DNA of 5,801 nucleotides from CAZPAH01 sp964584495 (GCA_964584495.1 CAZPAH010000156.1:1-5801), one strand, 5' to 3'; numbered from the stretch's first letter, positions 1-5,801 are shown. Notes: generated by a model from the sequence alone, not told the origin. Translations and numbers: made by a program.

Positions 1-1230
1 CCCGTCGCTGCCGTCGGGGGAGCTATGTACGGTTTCCCATACCAGATCGCCCGCAACGGTAAAGATCTTGATTTTGGCCTCCCTGGGAACGTTGAAAAAC
101 CGGATCGACATATCGGGAAAATTATGATAGTAGGGCGATGTCGCCGCCGAGGTCCCTGTTCTGTAAGGATTCGGGACGGCGAAAACGGTCTTGAGATCGG
201 TTCCGGCATCCATTGTCATCGAGATCATCTTCGAGACCGAGCTGCAGGGAACCGGATTCCCCGGATCGGCGGGATTATTGATATCCTCGTCGCATATAAA
301 GTTATCTTCCTTGTTGTGCTCGAAGAATCCGTTGAAATAGCCTCTGTCGAAGCAGGTGACGACATAGTAGTAGGAAAAACCGGAGAAAACGTCGGTGTCG
401 ATCCATTCGTAATATTTTCTCCCGGCAGCGTCGTATCTCGGCCAACCCTCCTGACCGCCCCCCCTGAAATACAACCAGAGCCATTTCCAGGTTACGGGCA
501 CATCTTCATATTCGTCGATGTAACCGACCCGGTAATAATCTTCCTTTGATATCTCGCCGATGGCCTGCATCTCGCTGGGATTCGGCGACAATCCCCGCCA
601 GATGTGGAATCCCTCGAAATCCTGGAGATCGATCCTGGCGAACGCGAAACCGCCTCCGCTTAAATCGGATCCGATCATGCCGGGCCAGAAATGTATACTG
701 ATTCCAAGATCCAGGGTATCAGTCGGGTTGGCATCCCCCACCAGTATAACGGGAACGGGATCCCCCGGCGTATAGGAACCCACCTTAGGATAGGTGTAAT
801 TGGTCCCTATGTTGAAATTCCTCGTGAAAGACTGGTAGCCCTGATCCTCCGCCAGTGTAAACGCCATCCTAATCGTTGGGCTTACTCCAACCTCGACCGT
901 ATCGATGGCAAGTCTCGAGATCTTCAGGGTCCTGTCCACGTCCCCCGTGTACGCACCCGATATGGTTATCGGAGAAACGCTGGCTATAGGATATACACTG
1001 TACCAATTACGGAAATCCCTTGAGCCAAGAACCGTGGTCACACTGTCGGCGGCCGGATACCAGCCGATAACGATGCTCGATCCCTCCCTCCTGAGATAGA
1101 AGGAATCCGGCGCAACGGGGACAAGCGTCATTGTATCTATCACACTCTGCGCCGCCGCCGCTTCGCAGATAGCCGAGATCGCAAGGATTGTCAACAGTAT
1201 TACCCTGACTGATCTAGTAAGAACCACCAT
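1..1230 (-). CDS. Secreted beta-rich protein with FnIII-like and FlgD-Ig-like C-terminal region (partial, 3' end outside window)
   Basis: The frame is open for 410 codons from ATG at 1230 to the left edge. It begins with a Sec signal peptide: Arg6 and Arg9, then hydrophobic VILLTILAISAI, then an AAAA-QS cleavage site near residue 27. No good lipobox is seen, so the product should be released or sorted rather than lipid-anchored. Residues about 30-200 are beta-rich and unrecognised. Residues about 205-300 have an FnIII-like style (EGFHIWRG, then YIDE, then FSGFSYYYVVTCFDRG). Residues about 348-410 contain VFAVPNPYR followed by IRFFNVPREAKIKIFTVAGD, which is characteristic of the FlgD-Ig-like domain at the end of many FCB-group secreted proteins. 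That domain is unfinished at the edge, so perhaps 30-80 residues are missing. The gene lies 39 nt after lipoprotein B and is probably its operon partner. Start choice is uncertain by one codon: AGGAGG is only 1 nt from ATG 1230 but 4 nt from GTG 1227. Function unknown; export is well supported. Confidence 0.9.
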   Translation of the reverse strand, partial: MVVLTRSVRVILLTILAISAICEAAAAQSVIDTMTLVPVAPDSFYLRREGSSIVIGWYPAADSVTTVLGSRDFRNWYSVYPIASVSPITISGAYTGDVDRTLKISRLAIDTVEVGVSPTIRMAFTLAEDQGYQSFTRNFNIGTNYTYPKVGSYTPGDPVPVILVGDANPTDTLDLGISIHFWPGMIGSDLSGGGFAFARIDLQDFEGFHIWRGLSPNPSEMQAIGEISKEDYYRVGYIDEYEDVPVTWKWLWLYFRGGGQEGWPRYDAAGRKYYEWIDTDVFSGFSYYYVVTCFDRGYFNGFFEHNKEDNFICDEDINNPADPGNPVPCSSVSKMISMTMDAGTDLKTVFAVPNPYRTGTSAATSPYYHNFPDMSIRFFNVPREAKIKIFTVAGDLVWETVHSSPDGSDG

Positions 1231-1231
1231 T

Positions 1232-1239
1232 CCTCCTTT
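1232..1239 (-). promoter_or_regulatory. Shine-Dalgarno of protein C, unusually close to the ATG
   Basis: The minus strand reads AAAGGAGG followed by a single A and then ATG. This is a near-perfect anti-SD match with only 1 nt of spacing. The next codon is GTG, which sits 4 nt from the same site. That equals the AGGAGG-to-ATG spacing of lipoprotein B, so GTG at 1227 may be the true start. Confidence 0.75.
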
Positions 1240-1269
1240 AACCCTGGCGTGGGATATCTTCCAACGTGC

Positions 1270-3513
1270 CTATTCCTTGATTTCCCACTCGGTAAAGATC
1301 ACATCGAAGATCTTGTTAATATCTCCCCTATCGAAGAACCATAGCGGGAATCCGAAATGGAAGCTGTTCGCCGCGACGGCGACTCCCTCAGAAACCTCCG
1401 GTTCTATATTGCCATATTTTTTCAGAACTAGAGCCACAGTCTGGTTCTGAAGCGGTGAGAGGGAGTTTCTCGACTTCATACGGTACAGAGGCTGGTAACA
1501 GCCCAGGTGAAACGGGATCAGCTTGAAATCCATCCAATACTGGGGATCGTAAACTTCGACATAGGTGAATCCCCTTACCTGGGGATCGAAGAAGAGCCCC
1601 GGCTTTGTTATCTCGCTCCACAGATCGAGACTGTCGGGGAATGCCGTATATTCGGGCTTGAGAGCTTCGGCGGTAGGATCCACATAAGCATACCGCATGG
1701 CATCCCTCGCTATGTCCCTTCGAATGTTTGGAGCCATTTCGTCACCGCTGTAGAACTGCCCGTCGACCTTGTCGACTATCCTCACGCAGTAGTCCTTGTA
1801 AGGCATGGAATTTACAGCGCTGGTATCGCTCGCCAGCAACGCCATGTCGTATTTGATTACCGCGGGCAGCAAAGGCATGATTGGGAATGCATCGGTCAGA
1901 CCCCCGCCTCCCCTGTCGACCATACCACAGGTCAAGAGATGCCCCCCCTTGGCGAGGAATATCGAAAGGTAATTGATCGCGATGGTTGTTCCCTGGTTTA
2001 TCTGGCTCTCAGGAATATACAGAATTATCTGCCTCCACGCTCTTGCCGTCGAGGGGCTGTAGTCCCAGATAATGTTCTTGTACTTGCCCACGGTCCTGAT
2101 CTTGGGCAGCAGGCCGTTGTATTGCGCCACGTCATAAATGTCCCTGTCGCTTCTGAAATCGACCGTCCTGCTGCAGATATCCAGCCAGAAATTATCGAGC
2201 TCCGTCTCCGTAGGCAGTTGCTTCAACGGTTTCACTACATTGTCGGAAGCGAAATCATCCACGAAGAAGAGGTTTCTCTCCATGGAGAAAGGAATGATCT
2301 CGATAATTATCTCGCCCCTGGTGACTTTCGTGCTGTTGTCCCTCGACTCGACGAGGAATGAATGCGTTCCGGCGTATAGCGTCTTCGTCGGTGCCGTCTT
2401 GTAGGGTCCCAGCGGAACTGCCCAGTCCGTAGGGTTGTTAATATCGCTTACGTCCCAGCCATAGCGGTATCCGACTATCTCGGCGCCATATTCCGCGGCC
2501 GTCGCCTCCCACTTGAAATTCAGGGGCACTCCTGGAGGCAGCTCTTTCAATATCGCGTTCAGGTTTGTGCCGACAAAGCGGAATGATCCGAGAAACGGCT
2601 CGCTGATCGTGAGTCCGGGGCCAGCTTTCCATGTAACGCGGAATTTTCTTACGTTCGCATTTTCGACGAACACGGCCGTTACCGCTCCCGCTTCGTCTTT
2701 CGCCTGAACGGCGAAGATATGTCTCTCGTTGATGACGAGTATCTCGTCGTCGCCGAGTATCGTCGACCTGCCCGAATCTCCACCCGCCCTGTACCATATC
2801 CATGGCCCCCACATCTCCTCGTACATCTCGGGGTGCTCGTTCATATCGGCTATTATATTCCAGTTGTACGGAACGAGACCGGTTCGCGGATCGACATCCA
2901 GGCTCCACATATACCTTATTGAATCGGGATCCTGCGTATTCGTAGGGCTGTCCACCGGATCGCTCCCGGTCCAGCAGAAGCTGATAACGGTGCTGTAATC
3001 CCTGACCGAACCTATGGGACACTCTATCTGGCATGTTGGAGCCAAGGTGGTCGCCGTGAACGATCTCGATACCGTGGTCGATCTCTTCCCCTGCAAATCA
3101 ACGGCGCGCAGGAAGAAGGTGTGGGTCATATCGTACACCGTCATGTTCGGATAGTCATTATTCTCGTACGGCCTGGGATTCCCGTCGGCCGATACTCTGA
3201 ATATACTGTCATGAGCGGAAGTATCGTACCAATTATCGGCATCCATTGTGTCGGCCGGAGTGTATCCTATCGGATCGCCGTCCAGTATGCAGAACTCGAA
3301 GTGATCTATCTCCCCGTCGGGATCCCAACCGCTCCAGTAAAAATGAACCTGGTATCCCGTCGTATCCTGCTCTACCGGCCCGCTGGACAACCAGACCTCG
3401 GGAGGCCTGTTGGTCTCCTGCAACCCCGTATACACGCTCTCTGAACATCCGGTTATAATTATTGACAGCGTTAAGGCGCACACCGCCGCTATCGATAATA
3501 ATAATGATCTCAT
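1270..3513 (-). CDS. Surface lipoprotein B: tandem Ig/FnIII-like modules plus C-terminal GATase1-like alpha/beta domain
   Basis: The protein has 747 residues from ATG 3513, and the stop is TAG. The lipoprotein signal is MRSLLLSIAAVCALTLSIII with lipobox ITGC, lipidated Cys23 and Ser at +2. Residues about 35-155 form an Ig/FnIII-like module (YQVHFYWSGWDPDGEIDHF; later LRAVDLQG). Residues about 158-295 form a second (ISFCWTGSDP, then QAKDEAGA). Residues about 298-408 form a third (LNFKWEA, then HSFLVESRDNS). From about 412 the style changes to alpha/beta: NLFFVDDF, YKNIIWDYS (478-486), FLAKGGHLLTCG (519-530), and a final FGFPLWFFDRGD then FDVIFTEW (720-743). This order resembles non-enzymatic or unassigned GATase1-like domains. 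There is a Cys at 529 but no clear GxCxG nucleophile elbow, so activity is not claimed. The frame is open upstream to 3732, but that extension lies inside gene A. ATG 3513 is chosen for its double Shine-Dalgarno and the signal peptide. Exact function unknown. Confidence 0.93.
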   Translation of the reverse strand: MRSLLLSIAAVCALTLSIIITGCSESVYTGLQETNRPPEVWLSSGPVEQDTTGYQVHFYWSGWDPDGEIDHFEFCILDGDPIGYTPADTMDADNWYDTSAHDSIFRVSADGNPRPYENNDYPNMTVYDMTHTFFLRAVDLQGKRSTTVSRSFTATTLAPTCQIECPIGSVRDYSTVISFCWTGSDPVDSPTNTQDPDSIRYMWSLDVDPRTGLVPYNWNIIADMNEHPEMYEEMWGPWIWYRAGGDSGRSTILGDDEILVINERHIFAVQAKDEAGAVTAVFVENANVRKFRVTWKAGPGLTISEPFLGSFRFVGTNLNAILKELPPGVPLNFKWEATAAEYGAEIVGYRYGWDVSDINNPTDWAVPLGPYKTAPTKTLYAGTHSFLVESRDNSTKVTRGEIIIEIIPFSMERNLFFVDDFASDNVVKPLKQLPTETELDNFWLDICSRTVDFRSDRDIYDVAQYNGLLPKIRTVGKYKNIIWDYSPSTARAWRQIILYIPESQINQGTTIAINYLSIFLAKGGHLLTCGMVDRGGGGLTDAFPIMPLLPAVIKYDMALLASDTSAVNSMPYKDYCVRIVDKVDGQFYSGDEMAPNIRRDIARDAMRYAYVDPTAEALKPEYTAFPDSLDLWSEITKPGLFFDPQVRGFTYVEVYDPQYWMDFKLIPFHLGCYQPLYRMKSRNSLSPLQNQTVALVLKKYGNIEPEVSEGVAVAANSFHFGFPLWFFDRGDINKIFDVIFTEWEIKE

Positions 3514-3517
3514 TTTC

Positions 3518-3530
3518 CCTCCTACCTCCT
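3518..3530 (-). promoter_or_regulatory. Tandem Shine-Dalgarno of lipoprotein B
   Basis: The minus strand carries AGGAGGT (3530-3524) directly followed by AGGAGG (3523-3518), then GAAA and ATG 3513. The spacings are 10 and 4 nt. The doubled site fixes the start at 3513 rather than the upstream in-frame ATG at 3732, and suggests strong translation. Confidence 0.8.
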
Positions 3531-3531
3531 G

Positions 3532-3557
3532 ATCCCTCAAACATGCATCCGAGGGAT
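3532..3557 (-). other. Intergenic hairpin between lipoproteins A and B
   Basis: ATCCCTC (3532-3538) and GAGGGAT (3551-3557) are perfect 7-bp inverted arms around a 12-nt loop. On the transcript the stem starts 17 nt after the stop of gene A and ends 1 nt before the first Shine-Dalgarno of gene B. No U-run follows, so it does not look like a terminator. It could be an RNA processing or stability element, or chance. Confidence 0.5.
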
Positions 3558-3574
3558 AATCAAAACCCCTTACC

Positions 3575-5518
3575 CTAGTAAACCAGTTTGATATAGAAAC
3601 TGGTCGAATATGTATCGGTTCTGGCATAGTTGGCCGGAGTTCTGGGGATGGTTGCCCACGATCCCAGAGAAACAACGGTACCGCAGGGATCTCCCGCAGG
3701 ACTGAAAACAGGCGAAGATCCCCTGATTTCATCTTTGAAAGTCTTGCTGTCTGATATATCCGAAGCCTTTATAAAAAGTTGCTGTTGCCCCATGAATCCG
3801 GGAGGCGAATCCGCAAACGCCGGATCCGGCCTGACACCAGGACCGGGATAATTCGGATCTTTAGGAACATCCAGCCTGAATATCAACTCCTGCATCATTT
3901 GGTTCGTGGGAAATTCGAAGTTCCATTCGCCTTCTTTCCTGAAATAGTAATCCTCGGCCGCTTCCAGGTTATAATTCCACCCTTTTATACCGGAGCCGGG
4001 AGGATCTCGCGGATCATCATGCCCCGTACCCTTTATAAAGAACCTGAAGAAATAGGTGAAAATCTCCGTCGTGGGATTGTATGCGGCGCTGTATGCGGTG
4101 CAAGTGTCGCCCCGTGGCGAATAAGCCTTGTCGAGACCGATGAAGAGCGTATCGGTATCGATCTCGTGGAATTGTATCTCCGTGTTATAGGGTATGGAAT
4201 CGATCCCTATCTGGACCCTATCGATAGTCGGCGGAAAATTCCCAAAAAACCTAACCGAGTCCGGAGTGTGATCGTAACGGTACTGCTCGTCGTAGGATCG
4301 CACTATGAAGAGATACTCGTAGGTTCCAACCCTCATCGTGACGGAATCCTCATCAGAATCGCAATTCGTGTCTTCCGCCGCCTGAGGGAGCCACGAACGG
4401 TCATAGGTAGCGAGAGCGCCGTCAAAACCGTACGCTTTCCAATAATATTTATACCTGAACCTGATCGGCACCGGCGGGCTGTATTCGAGTATGTCCCGCT
4501 TGTCGTCCCATCCCTTGTAATGAATATTGAGACGGGAATTATAGGGAACGGTGTCGTTGACCCCATCATGGAAATTGACGGTTCTTATGGCGGTATCACC
4601 GTCCTGCGCGGTGTAGTAACTGTTGGCATGCAGTATTTCGACATCCGGGTCGTAATTTACGACCACATGACAAACTCCCTCGCCGGTCTCCAGATCGGTC
4701 TTAGAGAGGGCTCCCGCTTCGTCCTGCGCTATAACCTTGAAATAGAAATCGCCGCTGGCGATCTTATGGCCGCCCATCTCGTTGTCGATGTCGACCTGGA
4801 CAACCTCACCATCGGCCGGCCGGTACCATTCGGCCACTCCGTCATTATTTACATCCGGGTAGGTTTTTCCTTCATATACCCATTTGTAACCCGTGATATC
4901 ACCGTTGATAGTACTCCCCTTGAATCTTATCGGCAGATCGACGAACATCGATATCGTGTCCAGATGGTTGATATCGAACGGTGTCCAAACGTCATCTATG
5001 TTCACCCAGAAATCTACTTCGGGAATACCGTTCACCTGGGCAAAGAACTGCAGTCTTGCCGGAGTCCTGTCTATCAGGCCGCCGTCGTCAACGGCCGCAA
5101 TATGAAATGCCTGTCTGTTGAGCATCGCCCCTGTCTGCGAGTCGAATCCCGTGAATATGAAAGTCGTATCTGTCGCAGTCGTCGTGTGCGCCCTGAGAAG
5201 ATCCTCTCTTCTCGCTTCGGGATTCCAATCGAGCTGGTCTATTTCAGGCTCCAGATCCGGCCTGAGGGTTCTCAGCGTATCCGACCGGTACCAGAGAAAC
5301 CTTGTCACAATCCCATCCCTGTCCTCACCGTGCCAGTACATATGGACCCTGTATTCGGTTTCGGTCGTCTCAGGCGGAGCTATTGTCAGATATGTCTCGG
5401 GAGCTCTGTTCCTGTCCAGGGGCTCTCTGTTTTCATGGCAGGCTGGGATTACGATCATCACAACGAGGGCGACAAGCAATAGTAACCCCGTAGCGTTTTT
5501 CGAGTTAAAGCGTCTCAT
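3575..5518 (-). CDS. Surface lipoprotein A: tandem Ig/FnIII-like modules
   Basis: The protein has 647 residues from ATG 5518, and the stop is TAG. The lipoprotein signal has MRRFNSK as the basic part, a hydrophobic LLLLVALVVMIV, and lipobox IPAC with lipidated Cys27. After a short linker, NRAPE (37-41) opens a beta-sandwich-type module with YRVHMYWHGEDRDG (56-69) and HIAAVDDGG. Further modules follow at about 164-288 (FYFKVIAQDEAGA), about 290-425 (LNIHYKGWDDKRD, then FIVRSYDEQYRYD) and about 428-647 (NFPPTIDR, then LFIKASDISD). Module limits are estimates. DVNNDGVAE at 222-230 resembles a calcium-binding loop. No catalytic motif is seen, so a structural or ligand-binding role on the outer face of the outer membrane is inferred. 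The first module matches the first module of lipoprotein B at 18 of 38 positions. It is the first gene after the promoter at 5601-5572. An in-frame GTG at 5524 was not chosen because it overlaps the Shine-Dalgarno. No named family is assigned. Confidence 0.93.
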   Translation of the reverse strand: MRRFNSKNATGLLLLVALVVMIVIPACHENREPLDRNRAPETYLTIAPPETTETEYRVHMYWHGEDRDGIVTRFLWYRSDTLRTLRPDLEPEIDQLDWNPEARREDLLRAHTTTATDTTFIFTGFDSQTGAMLNRQAFHIAAVDDGGLIDRTPARLQFFAQVNGIPEVDFWVNIDDVWTPFDINHLDTISMFVDLPIRFKGSTINGDITGYKWVYEGKTYPDVNNDGVAEWYRPADGEVVQVDIDNEMGGHKIASGDFYFKVIAQDEAGALSKTDLETGEGVCHVVVNYDPDVEILHANSYYTAQDGDTAIRTVNFHDGVNDTVPYNSRLNIHYKGWDDKRDILEYSPPVPIRFRYKYYWKAYGFDGALATYDRSWLPQAAEDTNCDSDEDSVTMRVGTYEYLFIVRSYDEQYRYDHTPDSVRFFGNFPPTIDRVQIGIDSIPYNTEIQFHEIDTDTLFIGLDKAYSPRGDTCTAYSAAYNPTTEIFTYFFRFFIKGTGHDDPRDPPGSGIKGWNYNLEAAEDYYFRKEGEWNFEFPTNQMMQELIFRLDVPKDPNYPGPGVRPDPAFADSPPGFMGQQQLFIKASDISDSKTFKDEIRGSSPVFSPAGDPCGTVVSLGSWATIPRTPANYARTDTYSTSFYIKLVY

Positions 5519-5523
5519 ATCCA

Positions 5524-5529
5524 CCCTTC
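5524..5529 (-). promoter_or_regulatory. Shine-Dalgarno of lipoprotein A
   Basis: The minus strand reads GAAGGG, 5 nt before ATG 5518. The in-frame GTG at 5524-5522 overlaps this site, which argues that translation begins at the ATG two codons later. The match is weaker than those of genes B and C. Confidence 0.6.
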
Positions 5530-5565
5530 TCTGATATCAAAAACGGATATTCAGCCTCATAATCT

Positions 5566-5598
5566 ACATGTAATATATGTATTTGTAATTTTACATGT
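5566..5598. repeat. Perfect inverted repeat over the promoter (candidate operator)
   Basis: ACATGTAA at 5566-5573 and TTACATGT at 5591-5598 are exact 8-bp inverted copies separated by 17 bp. Each contains ACATGT, itself a palindrome, so the two sites also form a direct repeat 27 bp apart. One arm overlaps the -35 box and the other the -10 box. This is the geometry expected of a repressor operator, though in AT-rich DNA chance remains possible. No regulator gene is visible in the window. Confidence 0.5.
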
Positions 5599-5601
5599 CA
5601 A
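5572..5601 (-). promoter_or_regulatory. Sigma70-type promoter for the A-B-C operon
   Basis: Reading the minus strand, a perfect TTGACA -35 box (5601-5596) is followed 18 nt later by TATATT (5577-5572). Transcription would start near 5565, giving a leader of roughly 45 nt before ATG 5518. The surrounding DNA is markedly AT-rich compared with the coding sequence. The position, between the upstream terminator and gene A, fits an operon promoter. I saw no Bacteroidota-type TAnnTTTG box here. Confidence 0.65.
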
Positions 5602-5610
5602 TGAAATTCG

Positions 5611-5627
5611 GCCCGGGTTCCCCGGGC
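5611..5627 (-). other. GC-rich hairpin upstream of the promoter
   Basis: GCCCGGG and CCCGGGC form a perfect 7-bp stem with a TTC loop. It lies between the terminator of the upstream gene and the -35 box (9 nt from TTGACA). On the minus strand it is followed by CGAATTTCATT, a poor U-run. It may be a backup terminator that insulates the promoter, or a protein-binding site. Confidence 0.45.
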
Positions 5628-5674
5628 GATTTCCAACTCGTATCCTCCCCCCTGCCCATACATAATATATAAAT

Positions 5675-5700
5675 AGGGCCGGAGTACTATCCCCGGCCCT
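5675..5700 (-). terminator. Hairpin terminator of the upstream gene
   Basis: AGGGCCGG (5675-5682) and CCGGCCCT (5693-5700) form a perfect 8-bp stem with a 10-nt loop, 33 nt after the TAA of the upstream gene. On the minus strand it is followed by ATTTATATATTATG, which is AT-rich but not a clean U-run. This is an intrinsic terminator of moderate quality. On the plus strand no T-run follows, so the orientation is minus. Confidence 0.65.
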
Positions 5701-5733
5701 TGAGAACACAAGAATCCAGATGATTAGGGCTGA

Positions 5734-5801
5734 TTATCTCAGTAATATCATCTTCTTCGTGTTCTCGTAATCGAGAGAGTTCACCTTGTAGAAGTAGACG
5801 C
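5734..5801 (-). CDS. C-terminal end of a probable exported protein with a FlgD-Ig/type-9-like sorting domain (partial)
   Basis: Only the last 22 codons are in the window, in a frame ending at TAA 5736-5734. The visible residues start VYFYKVNSLDYENTKK and end MILLR. This is the pattern of the final beta strands of FlgD-Ig-like C-terminal domains, in which GxYFY or GVYxY is followed by a turn and a closing Lys/Arg-flanked hydrophobic strand. The same kind of domain begins at the left end of protein C. The rest of the protein is unseen, so its main function cannot be given. A terminator and a new promoter follow it, so it is probably a separate transcription unit. Confidence 0.75.
   Translation of the reverse strand, partial: VYFYKVNSLDYENTKKMILLR

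Noticed and set aside
25..549. 174-codon open frame on the plus strand
   Set aside because: It is codon-aligned antisense to protein C, whose minus-strand frame has a signal peptide and a FlgD-Ig-like end.
1165..1176. Possible lipobox SAIC at Cys22 of protein C
   Set aside because: Ser at -3 and Ile at -1 fit a lipobox poorly, and a good AAAA-QS signal peptidase I site follows a few residues later.
1507..2361. 284-codon open frame on the plus strand
   Set aside because: It is codon-aligned antisense to lipoprotein B and open for the same codon-use reason. The translated product shows no recognisable domain.
2438..3034. 198-codon minus-strand open frame inside lipoprotein B
   Set aside because: It is a shifted-frame shadow of the Ig-like region. 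Its composition is Arg-rich and low in hydrophobic pattern, with no export signal or ribosome site. It is not evidence of a frameshift because the B frame stays intact and domain-coherent.
3514..3732. In-frame 73-residue N-terminal extension of lipoprotein B from ATG 3732
   Set aside because: It would overlap the end of gene A, would bury the lipoprotein signal peptide inside the protein, and ignores the double Shine-Dalgarno at 3530-3518.
3779..5482. 567-codon open frame on the plus strand
   Set aside because: It is exactly codon-aligned antisense to lipoprotein A, so its stops could arise only from TTA, CTA or TCA codons, which A avoids over residues 14-580. It has no Shine-Dalgarno or signal of its own, while the minus strand encodes a coherent lipoprotein.
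5519..5524. GTG start two codons upstream for lipoprotein A
   Set aside because: The GTG overlaps the only Shine-Dalgarno-like sequence. ATG 5518 has a 5-nt spacing.
1..5801. tRNA, rRNA, CRISPR array, IS ends or riboswitch
   Set aside because: By eye I saw no cloverleaf, no regularly spaced direct repeats, no transposase-like frame and no long structured leader (the likely leader is only about 45 nt).

Overview
The window is one strand of a bacterial chromosome, with every credible gene on the minus strand. Three genes appear to form one transcription unit: surface lipoprotein A (5518 to 3575), surface lipoprotein B (3513 to 1270) and a Sec-exported protein C (1230 down to the left edge, cut off). 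The last 22 codons of another minus-strand gene enter at the right edge (5801 to 5734). The signs point to a Gram-negative-type bacterium of the FCB assemblage outside classical Bacteroidota, for example Krumholzibacteriota, Eisenbacteria, Zixibacteria or a similar candidate phylum. These signs are lipoboxes, large beta-sandwich surface lipoproteins, and FlgD-like or type-9-like C-terminal sorting domains at both ends. Strong Shine-Dalgarno sites and a sigma70-type promoter argue against typical Bacteroidota. The lineage is inferred from style, not from a marker gene.

Layout in the direction of transcription (right to left): the tail of a gene ending in a sorting-domain-like strand; a hairpin terminator (5700-5675); a second GC-rich hairpin (5627-5611); a TTGACA/TATATT promoter overlaid by a perfect ACATGTAA/TTACATGT dyad; lipoprotein A; a 61-nt gap with a hairpin and a double Shine-Dalgarno; lipoprotein B; a 39-nt gap; protein C. 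I see no terminator between A, B and C, so they are probably co-transcribed.

How they may work together: A and B share a recognisable N-terminal Ig/FnIII-like module directly after the lipid anchor, so they are divergent relatives. A is made of beta-sandwich-type modules throughout. B carries about three such modules and then a C-terminal alpha/beta domain that looks like the glutamine-amidotransferase-like (GATase1-like) fold. C is a secreted beta-rich protein that begins a FlgD-Ig-like C-terminal domain just before the window ends. A plausible reading is a cell-surface assembly or ligand-binding module with two anchored components and one sorted, secreted component. The ligand and activity cannot be read from the sequence. 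I found no RNA gene, mobile element or CRISPR array. The longest gene-free stretch is 5519-5733 (215 nt), described feature by feature below.
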